A stretch of DNA of 64,000 nt from Herbaspirillum frisingense GSF30 (lineage in GTDB: Bacteria > Pseudomonadota > Gammaproteobacteria > Burkholderiales > Burkholderiaceae_D), in NCBI RefSeq assembly GCF_000300975.2, contig NZ_AEEC02000009.1, positions 1-64,000 of the forward strand, in the 5' to 3' direction. The notes beneath the pieces were generated by a model that searched no databases, had not been told where the DNA came from, and was given only the letters and a program-made list of their open reading frames with translations. The position numbers were made by a program, and so were the translations under genes. Positions 29,020-37,324 of the stretch are shown here, in pieces; position 1 is the first letter of the stretch, and the number at the start of each line of letters is the position of its first letter.

Positions 29020-30031
29020 AATCGATCCCATGCATGAGACTGCACGCGCACCTTCGCGCGCCCCTTCCGGCCCCTCGCAATGGCTGCTGCACCGGCTGGG
29101 CATGTTGCCGGTGCTGGTGGTGCTCTACCTCCTCTTCTACGCGCTGACGATCTATCTCAGCGGCGATGGCACGTCCAATTTCGCCAGTGCCGAAAACACC
29201 ATGAACATCCTGCGCCAGGTCGCCATCAACCTGGTGCTGGCCGCCGGCATGACCTTCGTCATCCTGACTGCCGGCATCGACCTGTCCGTGGGGTCGGTGC
29301 TGGCGGTCTCGGCGGTGCTGGGCATGCAGGTGTCTCTGGGTGCGGCGTCCGGCTGGTCGATTCCGGTCTTCGTCTTCTCGGGTTTGCTGATGGGCCTGCT
29401 CAACGGCGCCATGGTGGCGTTCCTCAACATCAATGCCTTCGTGGTCACCCTGGGGACCATGACGGCCTTTCGCGGGGCGGCCTACCTGCTGGCCGATGGC
29501 ACCACGGTCTTGAACAACGACATCCCCAGCTTCGAGTGGATCGGCAATGGCGACTTCCTGCATGTGCCCTGGCTGATCTGGGTGGCGCTGGCGGTGGTGC
29601 TGCTGTCCTGGGTGATCCTGCGCAAGACGGTGCTGGGCATGCACATCTATGCCATCGGCGGCAACCTGCAGGCAGCGCGCCTGACCGGCATCCGCGTCGG
29701 GCTGGTCCTGTTGTTCGTCTATGCCATCAGCGGCCTGTTCTCGGGATTGGCCGGTGCCATGTCGGCCAGTCGCCTGTATGGCGCCAACGGCAACTGGGGC
29801 AGTGGCTATGAACTCGATGCGATCGCGGCCGTGGTACTGGGCGGCACCAGCCTGATGGGTGGCGTGGGCACGATCTGGGGAACGGTGGTGGGGGCGCTGA
29901 TCATCGGCGTCATGAACAACGGGCTGACCGTTCTCGGCCTGTCCTCGTTCTGGCAATACGTGGCCAAGGGCGCGGTGATCGTGCTGGCGGTGATCCTCGA
30001 CAAATGGCGCCAGAAGGATGCCAGCCAATGA
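29012..30031 (+). CDS. Sugar ABC transporter permease (RbsC/FrcC-like)
   Basis: Inner-membrane permease of 339 aa with 8-10 hydrophobic helices and the family motifs FVILTAGIDLSVGSVLA, FVVTLGTMTAFRGAAYLLADG and AIAAVVLGGTSLMGGVGTIWGT. ATG 29012 overlaps the ATPase stop by 8 bp; ATG 29030 is an alternative. The frame upstream of 29012 lies inside the ATPase gene and is not used. It ends next to the AGE-family gene. Confidence 0.94.
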   Translation: MAEIDPMHETARAPSRAPSGPSQWLLHRLGMLPVLVVLYLLFYALTIYLSGDGTSNFASAENTMNILRQVAINLVLAAGMTFVILTAGIDLSVGSVLAVSAVLGMQVSLGAASGWSIPVFVFSGLLMGLLNGAMVAFLNINAFVVTLGTMTAFRGAAYLLADGTTVLNNDIPSFEWIGNGDFLHVPWLIWVALAVVLLSWVILRKTVLGMHIYAIGGNLQAARLTGIRVGLVLLFVYAISGLFSGLAGAMSASRLYGANGNWGSGYELDAIAAVVLGGTSLMGGVGTIWGTVVGALIIGVMNNGLTVLGLSSFWQYVAKGAVIVLAVILDKWRQKDASQ

Positions 30032-30060
30032 ACCTCAGCCTCTCGTACAAGGAGCGCAGC

Positions 30061-31269
30061 ATGCAGCAACCCGATTTCGAAAGCCGTCATTTCCTGCAGT
30101 CGCATGTGGCCGATACCCTGGCCTTCTACGACCGCCATGCCATCGATCCGCAGGGCGGCTTCTTCCATTACCTCAAGGATGACGGCAGCGTCTATGACCG
30201 CTCGCACCGCCATCTGGTCAGTGCCACCCGCCTGGTCTTCACGCAGGCCATGGCCTATACGCATACCCAGCATACCCCGCATACCCGCCAGGAACGTTAT
30301 CTGGAGCAGGCGCGGCACGCGCTCTCGCACCTGGAGCGTTTCCGCCATCCGCACGGTCCCCTGGCAGGCCTGTATGCCTGGACCCTGCGCGACGGGCAGA
30401 TCGAGGACGGTACCGTGATGGCCTATGGCCAGGCTTTCGTACTGCTGGCCTATGCCCACGCCCATCGCGTTGGCCTGTGTGATGCGCAGCAGGTGGCGCA
30501 GGCCTTCGAACGCATGGAGAGCGCCTTCTTCGAACCCGCCCATGGCGCCTATGCCGATGAGATCACCCCGTCTGGCGAGCTGATTGCCTATCGCGGCCAG
30601 AACGCCAACATGCATATGTGCGAAGCCTGCCTGGCAGCCTATGCTGCCACCGGCCTGGCGCGCTATCTGGAGCGCGCCCGTCTGCTGATCGACCGTTTCG
30701 TGTTCGGACTGGCGCAGCAGTCGCAGGGGCTGGTCTGGGAGCACTACCGCCAGGACTGGACGCCCGACCACGACTACAACCGCGGCAATCGCGACAACAT
30801 CTTCAAGCCCTGGGGCTTCCAGACCGGTCACCAGACCGAGTGGGCCAAGCTGCTGCTGATCGCCCACGCCATCGAGGCCAGCCCGGATTACGTCACGCGC
30901 GCGGCCGAGTTGCAGAAGGCCGCCTGGACGCATGGCTGGGATGGCGAACATGGTGGCCTGATCTACGGTTTCGATCCGGACATGCGGCCCTATGACAGCG
31001 ACAAGTATTTCTGGGTCCAGGCCGAATCCTTCGCCAGTGCCTGGCGTCTGTGGCGGGTGACCGGGGATGAGGCATTCCGCCGCCAATATCACGCCATCTG
31101 GGCCTGGAGCTGGGAACACCTGGTCGATCACCAGTACGGTGCCTGGTTTCGCATTCTCGCCGCCGACGGCAAAAAGCTGGAAGACACCAAGTCCCCCGCC
31201 GGCAAGGTCGACTACCACACCATGGGCGCCTGCTGGGACGTGCTGGAGACGGGTGGCCTGCGGCCCTAG
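30061..31269 (+). CDS. AGE-family sugar epimerase/isomerase
   Basis: A 402-aa (alpha/alpha)6-barrel enzyme of the N-acylglucosamine 2-epimerase family, which includes mannose isomerases and YihS. Active-site blocks: NANMHMCEACLAAY with the catalytic His, HYRQDWTPDHDYNRG and KYFWVQAESFASAW, and HTMGACWDV at the C-terminus. AAGGAG lies 6 nt before ATG 30061. An in-frame ATG at 30028 overlaps the permease stop as ATGA and cannot be excluded. With a FrcABC-like importer and a kinase next to it, a mannose-to-fructose isomerase is a reasonable inference, not a proof. Confidence 0.9.
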   Translation: MQQPDFESRHFLQSHVADTLAFYDRHAIDPQGGFFHYLKDDGSVYDRSHRHLVSATRLVFTQAMAYTHTQHTPHTRQERYLEQARHALSHLERFRHPHGPLAGLYAWTLRDGQIEDGTVMAYGQAFVLLAYAHAHRVGLCDAQQVAQAFERMESAFFEPAHGAYADEITPSGELIAYRGQNANMHMCEACLAAYAATGLARYLERARLLIDRFVFGLAQQSQGLVWEHYRQDWTPDHDYNRGNRDNIFKPWGFQTGHQTEWAKLLLIAHAIEASPDYVTRAAELQKAAWTHGWDGEHGGLIYGFDPDMRPYDSDKYFWVQAESFASAWRLWRVTGDEAFRRQYHAIWAWSWEHLVDHQYGAWFRILAADGKKLEDTKSPAGKVDYHTMGACWDVLETGGLRP

Positions 31270-31300
31270 CGTGGCGGGAAGATCGGGTCGGTCGGGGACG

Positions 31301-32194
31301 TCAGGGGATCTTCAGGAACACCTTGTCATAGATCCTGTCGATTTCCGCCACCGATTCCGGATCGTGCCATTTTTCCACGATCGCCCGGTAGGCAGGCTGG
31401 GCGCGCTTGGCCAGCAAGACCTTGTTGACCTGCTCCACCACCTGCCGCCCCCATTCATTCCTGGGGCACATCACGCGATTGAACACGACCTCGCTGGCCT
31501 CCTGCATCGGCAGGGCCACCAGCGCGCCGGGCTGTCCCATCACGCGTGCCTGCTCGAAGGCCAGCAATGGCAATTCGATCATGTAGTCGATGCGCCCGGC
31601 CAGCAGCATCCCGATCGATTCCACCTGTTCCGAGTAGTTTTCCCTGGGTGGATAGGCTGCCAGCAGCTTGTCCACGGTCGGGCTGTAGGAGCGGTCGCGC
31701 ATGACCGAGGTGGTCAGTTGCGGATTCTGCAGCAGTGCCTGCAGCGATAGCTTGCCCTTGAACTGGTCTACCCGGTCGCGCCGCATGATGATGCGCAGCG
31801 GCAGGAAGATCGAGGTCGGCAGCGACAGGTAGCCGACCTTCTCGCGTTCCGGGGTCTTCAACATGCCGTTGTAACACCAGTGGCTGCCTTTGCGGATTTC
31901 ATTGTTGATGCGCGGGAAGGGCGCTTCCAGTTCCACGTGCTGGTATTGCGGCAAGCCCTTCTTGATGACGTCCAGGGTCAGGTCGAAGATACCCTGATGC
32001 GCGAATTCACCGCTGCGGATCATGTAGGGCGGCACATTGTATTTGCCCCAGACGATCTGGTCGGTCGCCTGCGCCGCCGGCTGGGTCGGCTGGGTCGGCT
32101 GTGTCGACTGTGCCAACGTTGCCGACATCGCCGATAACAGCGTGCTGCCGAGAACCAGGGAACAGGCAAGGCGGCGGAAAATGCGTGAGGGCAT
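31301..32194 (-). CDS. Periplasmic solute-binding-like protein paired with a diguanylate cyclase
   Basis: A 297-aa secreted protein with a signal peptide (about 1-28) and a TQPTQPTQP linker, then a family-3 type bacterial solute-binding fold (YNVPPYMIRSGEFAHQGIFDL, MLLAGRIDYMIELPLL). No permease or ATPase lies beside it. It starts 12 bp downstream of the diguanylate cyclase gene, so the two are co-transcribed and this protein may be a periplasmic sensor partner rather than a transport component. The ligand is unknown. Confidence 0.85.
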   Translation of the reverse strand: MPSRIFRRLACSLVLGSTLLSAMSATLAQSTQPTQPTQPAAQATDQIVWGKYNVPPYMIRSGEFAHQGIFDLTLDVIKKGLPQYQHVELEAPFPRINNEIRKGSHWCYNGMLKTPEREKVGYLSLPTSIFLPLRIIMRRDRVDQFKGKLSLQALLQNPQLTTSVMRDRSYSPTVDKLLAAYPPRENYSEQVESIGMLLAGRIDYMIELPLLAFEQARVMGQPGALVALPMQEASEVVFNRVMCPRNEWGRQVVEQVNKVLLAKRAQPAYRAIVEKWHDPESVAEIDRIYDKVFLKIP

Positions 32195-32206
32195 GCGCGA
32201 CTTTCT

Positions 32207-33640
32207 TCAGGCAGGGGAAGGGGAAGAAGAAGGGGGCGGTGACACAAATGGCGGCGCCAGCAGGACGCGATTGCGCCCCAGCGTCTTGGCCTGGTAGAGA
32301 GCCGCATCGGCAGCCTGGAGCAAGGACTCCAGTCGCGCCCCGGGATGGGCCGGTATGCAGGAAGCCACGCCGCCGCTGATGGTGATGCGCCCCAGTGTCG
32401 ACCCGGCGTGCGGCAACGCCAGGGCATGGATGGCATCGCACATGCGCTGCACGATCTGCACGCCTTGCTCGCCATCGGTGTCGGCCGCGATCACCGCGAA
32501 TTCTTCGCCGCCATAGCGCGCCACGGTCTCTCCAGCGCGGCAGACGGTATCGCGCATGGTCTGCGCCACCTGGCGCAGCACGGCGTCACCCGCCACGTGG
32601 CCGTAGTGGTCGTTGTAGGGCTTGAACCAGTCGACGTCGATGAAGGCCACCGTCAGCGGCTTGCCATGACGCACGCTGCGCCGCCATTCCTGGTCCAGGG
32701 TGTCATCGAAGCTGCGCCGGTTGGCAATGCCGGTCAGGCCATCGGTGAGACTGAGCGAGCGTAGCTGTTCATTGGCCTGGGCCAGATCGCGGGTACGTTC
32801 GGCAATGCGCAGCTCCAGCGATTTGTTGAGTGCGCGCAAGGATTCCTTTTCCTGTTCCAGCTGGGCGTAGAGGGTGCGATTCTGGATGGTATGGCTGCGC
32901 AGGTTGGCCAGCATGGCATTGATGGCATCGGCCAGGAAATGCAGCTCATGCCGCTTCTTGCCCGGCAGCTCGATGCTCTGCGGCGAGTCCGGCAGGTCCG
33001 GGCGGTTCAGGTCCTGACGACGCACGAAGCCTGACAGGCGCGTGATCGGCCGGCCCAGCCAGCGATTGAAGACATAGAGGAAGATGAACCACAGCACCAG
33101 CGTCTTGATCACCGAGTTGATCAGGATCAGCGTAAAACCATAGGCCACTTTCTGGATCACCACGTGACGGCTGGAGTACACGGTCCAGGCACCGATGTCG
33201 TGCGTCACGCCATGTTCATCGCGATACAGGATGGGGAAGCGATGGCTGGTGGCGGCGTTGAGGAACCCCGTCCGCACCGGGCTGCGCTGCCCCTCGGGAT
33301 CGACATGGATCTGGCGGCCGTCGTGATCGACGATATTGCCCTGAGCCATCACCAGCCGACCCTGCGGATCTTCGATCTTCACCCCGGTCACCACCGGCAG
33401 GTTGCTGATGCCGCGCAATGTGGCCTTTTGCACATCGCCCTGGAAACGCCAGGTCGAACTGGCCAGGCTGGCGCCGAAGGTCAGGTCCATGGCCCGCAAT
33501 TCGTTATCCACGCCGGACTGGGTGTGCTCGTACTCGGCCCCCAGCTGCAGGCAGGTGACGATCAGCGTCACCAGGAAGTAGCTCCCGAAAATGATGCGCA
33601 GCAGGTGGACCGCCAGGGAATTCTTGGAGAGCAAATTCAT
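32207..33640 (-). CDS. Membrane diguanylate cyclase with periplasmic sensor region
   Basis: Makes cyclic di-GMP. The 477-aa protein has TM1 (about 10-32), a periplasmic region of about 130 residues, TM2 (about 165-185), a HAMP-like segment, a coiled coil and a C-terminal GGDEF domain with the active GGEEF signature (ARYGGEEFAV). The inhibitory site that is usually RxxD five residues before the signature reads RAGE here, so product feedback may be weakened. ATG 33640 gives a product that starts just before TM1; the longer open frame to 33850 has no support. It is followed immediately by the solute-binding-like gene. Confidence 0.92.
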   Translation of the reverse strand: MNLLSKNSLAVHLLRIIFGSYFLVTLIVTCLQLGAEYEHTQSGVDNELRAMDLTFGASLASSTWRFQGDVQKATLRGISNLPVVTGVKIEDPQGRLVMAQGNIVDHDGRQIHVDPEGQRSPVRTGFLNAATSHRFPILYRDEHGVTHDIGAWTVYSSRHVVIQKVAYGFTLILINSVIKTLVLWFIFLYVFNRWLGRPITRLSGFVRRQDLNRPDLPDSPQSIELPGKKRHELHFLADAINAMLANLRSHTIQNRTLYAQLEQEKESLRALNKSLELRIAERTRDLAQANEQLRSLSLTDGLTGIANRRSFDDTLDQEWRRSVRHGKPLTVAFIDVDWFKPYNDHYGHVAGDAVLRQVAQTMRDTVCRAGETVARYGGEEFAVIAADTDGEQGVQIVQRMCDAIHALALPHAGSTLGRITISGGVASCIPAHPGARLESLLQAADAALYQAKTLGRNRVLLAPPFVSPPPSSSPSPA

Positions 33641-33978
33641 GTTCTTGCGTGATGGGGAAGCTCTGCTCAGTATTGAGAGAATCGACAGAGCGGAAGGCGC
33701 TGCCATGCGCCCGCGGCCTCCCCTGCAGGTTGACGCTGCGTCCCGCCGGGCGGGATCGGGTGCGTTGGCAAGGCATGCTGCTGCCTCATGGAATTTCCTC
33801 CCGCTGGAATGAAAATGATCAACGTGCTGGTCGTTGAATGCGTGGAGCAAATTTTAACAGTTAGGTTTTGCGAAACTGCCAATGATGTTGGCTAAATTGC
33901 GCCCGCAGGGGGGCCGAGAAGTTTGCGGAGGGGGATGGATGCGAAGGGTTGGTGAGGATTGCGGCAGAAGGGGCGCAA
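33641..33978. other. Intergenic region upstream of the diguanylate cyclase
   Basis: A 338-bp gap between the end of the VOC gene and the start of the cyclase gene, both on the minus strand. It holds a possible 40-codon leader frame (listed separately) and an AT-rich stretch near 33845-33885 that could contain the cyclase promoter. No terminator is obvious for the OYE-SDR-VOC operon that ends at 33979. Confidence 0.5.
33667..33789 (-). CDS. Possible 40-residue leader peptide before the diguanylate cyclase
   Basis: An ATG at 33789 is preceded by GGGAGGAAATTCC, a better ribosome binding site than that of the cyclase itself. The frame encodes 40 hydrophilic residues (starting MRQQHALPTHP) and stops 26 bp before the cyclase start, in a different frame. 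It may be a translated leader or chance. Confidence 0.3.
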   Translation of the reverse strand: MRQQHALPTHPIPPGGTQRQPAGEAAGAWQRLPLCRFSQY

Positions 33979-34383
33979 TCAGGTCGCCGCAAGATGCCGT
34001 TCGGCAATCACGAACTCGACCTTGACCCCGGAAACCGGTGCCACGAAGAGCTGCCGTTCCTGCAGCGCATCGATCGTCTCGATCCGATAGCGCAGGCGCT
34101 GCACATGCAGACGCTGCAGCAGCGCCTGCCATTCCGGATGACTGTCGATGCGCAGCGCCAGATGGTCGATGCGTGTGGCTGGCGGCCCATTGCTGATGCC
34201 GTGCCGTGCTGGCAGGGTGATGCGTTCGATGAGATGCAGCACCGGCTGCTGGCCGAGGTAAAGCCAATGGCCGACACTGCCGAAGGGCGGCCTTGGCCCC
34301 TCCGTCAGGCCGGCCACTTCCACGAAGAACTGACGCAGGAAGCTGCAGTCACCCGCCACGATGGTGATGTGATCAAGATGCAT
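33979..34383 (-). CDS. VOC-family (glyoxalase-fold) protein
   Basis: A 134-aa protein of the vicinal oxygen chelate superfamily. It starts MHLDHITIVAGD with a putative metal-ligand His at position 4, followed by a second His region (IDHLALRID) and GVKVEFVIAERH with a C-terminal Glu ligand. Specific function is not recognisable. It is the last gene of a three-gene operon, 14 bp after the SDR gene. Confidence 0.85.
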   Translation of the reverse strand: MHLDHITIVAGDCSFLRQFFVEVAGLTEGPRPPFGSVGHWLYLGQQPVLHLIERITLPARHGISNGPPATRIDHLALRIDSHPEWQALLQRLHVQRLRYRIETIDALQERQLFVAPVSGVKVEFVIAERHLAAT

Positions 34384-34397
34384 GCGATACCTGATCT

Positions 34398-35093
34398 CTA
34401 CAGCAGCCCGCCACCGTCGACATCGACCACGCTGCCGGTCATGAAACCGTTCTGCATCAGCAGCAGGTAAGCCTGCGCCAGGTCCGCGCCCTGACCCACG
34501 CGTCCCACCGGCAGCTTGCCTCCGGCACGCGCGGCCATGGCCTTGCGGTCGGCCTCGCTCATGTCGCCCCACATGCCACTCTCGACCATGCCTGGGCTGA
34601 CCACATTCACGCGCAGGGGCGCCAGTTCCTTGGCCAGGGTCTTGGCGAGGATTTCGGTGGCGGCATTCATGGTCGCCTTCACCAGCGCACCCGGCGCCGC
34701 CTTGCGTGCCAGCAGGCCGGAAGTGAAGGTGATGGAACCGTTGGGCTGCAGATAGGGGAGTGCCTGTTGCGCGGCGCGTATCTGGCCGAAGAACTTGACG
34801 TTGAAGGCGGCCATGGCGTCGGCGATCTTCAGGTCGGCCAGTCGCGCCGACCCGATCACGGGACCGGCCGTGACCACCAGATGATCGAAGCTGCCGATGC
34901 TGGCAAACAATTGCGCCACCGACGCATCGTCGCCGATGTCGACCTGGGCCGTGGTGATGTGGGTGGGAAAGTCGGCCGGCGCACTGCGGCGCCCGGCCAC
35001 GGTCACCTGCGCGCCGGCAGCGGCAGCCTGTTCGGCGACGGCGCGACCGATGCCGGTCAGGCCGCCGATGACGACGATTTTCTGGTCTTTCAT
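34398..35093 (-). CDS. SDR-family protein lacking the YxxxK catalytic motif
   Basis: A 231-aa Rossmann-fold SDR. The cofactor motif is GGLTGIGRA, and AGR after the second strand suggests NADPH use. The active-site region reads TSGLLARKAAPGALVKATMNA: no tyrosine is present where YxxxK is expected, so classical SDR catalysis is doubtful. The C-terminal half (VNVVSPGMVESGMW, VVDVDGGGLL) is normal. ATG 35093 has CAAGGAGTC upstream. It is 37 bp downstream of the old yellow enzyme gene. Confidence 0.88.
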   Translation of the reverse strand: MKDQKIVVIGGLTGIGRAVAEQAAAAGAQVTVAGRRSAPADFPTHITTAQVDIGDDASVAQLFASIGSFDHLVVTAGPVIGSARLADLKIADAMAAFNVKFFGQIRAAQQALPYLQPNGSITFTSGLLARKAAPGALVKATMNAATEILAKTLAKELAPLRVNVVSPGMVESGMWGDMSEADRKAMAARAGGKLPVGRVGQGADLAQAYLLLMQNGFMTGSVVDVDGGGLL

Positions 35094-35130
35094 GATGAGA
35101 CTCCTTGAGGGATCAACCGGTGGATGAGCT

Positions 35131-36252
35131 TCAGGCGGCTGCCGCGGTGGCAGCCGGCAGGGCCGGGTAGTCGGTATAGCCGAGCTCGGTACCGCCGAAC
35201 AGCGTGGCGCCATCGAATTCGGCCAGGGGCAGGTCTTCGATCAGGCGGCGCGGGAAATCCGGATTGGCAACAAAGGGGCGGCCGAAGGCCACCAGGTCGG
35301 CGTAGCCGTGTTCCAGCACCCATTGCGCACGCGCCTTGTTGTAGTTGCCAGCCACGATGATGGGATGGCTGAAACGCTCGCGCAGTTGCTGGCGGAATGC
35401 TTCGGTCACGACCGGCGCATCGTCCCAGTCCGCTTCCACCAGGTGCAGATAGGCAATGCCGCGCTGCTGCAGCCAGGCGGCCGCATCCAGGATGGTGGGC
35501 AGGATGTCCGGGCAATCCATGCCGCGAGCGGTCAGGAAGGGCGCCAGGCGGATCGCGGTGCGATGCGCACCGACTTCATCGGCCACTGCATCGACCACCT
35601 CCTTCAGGAAGCGCAACCGGTTTTCGCGTGAACCGCCGTATTCATCGGTACGTACATTGGAAGTGGTGCGCAGGAACTGGTCCACCAGGTAACCATTGGC
35701 GCCGTGGATTTCCACACCATCGAAACCGGCGTCGATGGCATTGCGTGCAGCGCGGCGGAAGTCCTCCACGATGGCCTTGATCTCCTGGCGTTCCAGTGCA
35801 CGCGGGGTCGGGCTGGCGACCATGCCGCCCTGGCCGGTGACGGGGTCCACCTTCCAGATCTGGCCTTCGAAGGGCATTGCCGAGGGCGCCACCGGCAGCG
35901 CGCCGTCGTGGAAGTCGGGATGCGACATGCGGCCCACATGCCACAGCTGCAGGAAGATACGGCCATTGGAACGATGCACCGCCTCGCTGACCAGGCGCCA
36001 GCCGGCGACCTGCTCGGGGCTGTAGATGCCGGGGGTAAAGGAGTAGCCCTTGCCCTGCGGCGAAATTTGCGATGCCTCGGTGATGATCAGCGCAGCCGAA
36101 GCGCGTTGAGCGTAATGCAAGGCATTCATGGCATTGGGAATGTCACCCGGCTGCGAACTGCGTGCGCGGGTCATGGGCGCCATCACGATGCGGTGGGGAA
36201 GCGAAAGCTGGCCCACGGTCAGCGGTGCCAGCAGAGAGGTCGGGGTTTGCAT
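35131..36252 (-). CDS. Old yellow enzyme family alkene reductase (NemA-like)
   Basis: FMN-dependent NADPH:ene reductase of 373 aa. Family blocks: HRIVMAPMTRARS, ITEASQISPQGKGY, FLQLWHVGRMSHP, EIHGANGYLVDQFLR with the His/Asn substrate pair, and DEYGGSRENRLRF. Phosphate-binding region near VAFGRPFVANPDFP. ATG 36252 with GGAGTC upstream is preferred to TTG 36264. It heads the OYE-SDR-VOC operon and is divergent from a LysR gene, an arrangement common for electrophile-inducible reductases. Confidence 0.94.
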   Translation of the reverse strand: MQTPTSLLAPLTVGQLSLPHRIVMAPMTRARSSQPGDIPNAMNALHYAQRASAALIITEASQISPQGKGYSFTPGIYSPEQVAGWRLVSEAVHRSNGRIFLQLWHVGRMSHPDFHDGALPVAPSAMPFEGQIWKVDPVTGQGGMVASPTPRALERQEIKAIVEDFRRAARNAIDAGFDGVEIHGANGYLVDQFLRTTSNVRTDEYGGSRENRLRFLKEVVDAVADEVGAHRTAIRLAPFLTARGMDCPDILPTILDAAAWLQQRGIAYLHLVEADWDDAPVVTEAFRQQLRERFSHPIIVAGNYNKARAQWVLEHGYADLVAFGRPFVANPDFPRRLIEDLPLAEFDGATLFGGTELGYTDYPALPAATAAAA

Positions 36253-36339
36253 GAAAGACTCCAAAAAGGGGCAAGACGATCAAAGGGTTCATCAAAGGGT
36301 TCAAGCGCTGATGGAGGTCATTATGCGAACCGCATTGGA

Positions 36340-36377
36340 ATTTGATAATTGGTCTAGTATTTGAATAATTATCAAAT
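36340..36377. promoter_or_regulatory. Perfect dyad between the reductase and LysR genes
   Basis: ATTTGATAATT and AATTATCAAAT form a perfect 11-bp inverted repeat with a 16-bp spacer. It lies 11 bp before the LysR start and 88 bp before the reductase start, in a locally AT-rich stretch. It is a likely operator, probably for the adjacent LysR protein. Confidence 0.55.
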
Positions 36378-36388
36378 AGAGTGGAATA

Positions 36389-37324
36389 ATGGCAGCGCAA
36401 AACCTGGGTGATATCCGACTCTTCGTGGAAGCCGCCGGCCTGGGCAGCCTGTCAGCAGCGGGGCGCAAGATCGGCCTGTCCCCGGCGGCCGCCAGTGCGC
36501 GGCTGGTCAAGCTGGAGGCGGAACTCAACACCCGGCTCTTCGAGCGCACCACGCGCCGCCTGCGACTGACCGCCGAGGGGGCGCTCTATCTGTCGCACTG
36601 CCAGCAGGCCCTGGCCGCGCTGGACGATGCCCAGGCGGCCCTGCAGGCAGGCCGCAGCGCGGTCAGCGGCAAGTTGCGCATCGCCGCCACCTCCGACTTC
36701 GGCCGCCATGTCCTGCAGGGCTGGCTGGAAGAATTCAATGCGCTGCATCCCCAGATCACGCTGGCCCTGATCCTGGGCGACACGGTCGCCAATCTGCTGC
36801 AGGACGACCTGGACCTGGCCATCCGCTTCGGTGTACCGCAGAACAGTTCCATGGTTGCCCGCCCGCTGGCCCCGAACCGCCGCGTGCTGTGCGCGGCGCC
36901 GTCCTATCTGGCCGGTCGCCAAGCGCCGCAACAGCCGGCCGATCTGCAGCATCAGGACTGCATCGTGCTGCTCACGGCCAGCGGTCCGGCCAACGAGTGG
37001 CGCTTTGAGCGTGACGGCGTGGTGCAGACCCATACCGTTCCCCTCACCAGCGCACGCGAAACCAACGACGGCGCGCTGGCCCGTCAGTGGGCCATCGAAG
37101 GCAAGGGACTGGTCATGAAGTCGATCTGGGACGTGGCGGCGGACCTGCGCGAGGGCAACTTGCAGGTGGTGATGCCGCAGTGGCGCGCCCCGGAAGCACC
37201 GGTGCATGCGCTTTACCAACGCACGCGCTACATGGCGCCCCGGGTGCGGGCCTTGCTGGATTATCTGGTCGAGCGGTTCGAGGTGGCGGGAGGCGAAATG
37301 ACGGCGCTGCTTGAACTGCGTTAG
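36389..37324 (+). CDS. LysR-family transcriptional regulator
   Basis: A 311-aa LysR regulator: winged helix at residues about 5-65 (GSLSAAGRKIGLSPAAASARLVKLEAEL) and a type 2 periplasmic-binding-like effector domain (VSGKLRIAATSDFGRHVLQGWL, DLAIRFGVPQNSSM). Divergent from the old yellow enzyme operon, with a perfect dyad between them; regulation of that operon is inferred from this layout. Confidence 0.93.
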   Translation: MAAQNLGDIRLFVEAAGLGSLSAAGRKIGLSPAAASARLVKLEAELNTRLFERTTRRLRLTAEGALYLSHCQQALAALDDAQAALQAGRSAVSGKLRIAATSDFGRHVLQGWLEEFNALHPQITLALILGDTVANLLQDDLDLAIRFGVPQNSSMVARPLAPNRRVLCAAPSYLAGRQAPQQPADLQHQDCIVLLTASGPANEWRFERDGVVQTHTVPLTSARETNDGALARQWAIEGKGLVMKSIWDVAADLREGNLQVVMPQWRAPEAPVHALYQRTRYMAPRVRALLDYLVERFEVAGGEMTALLELR

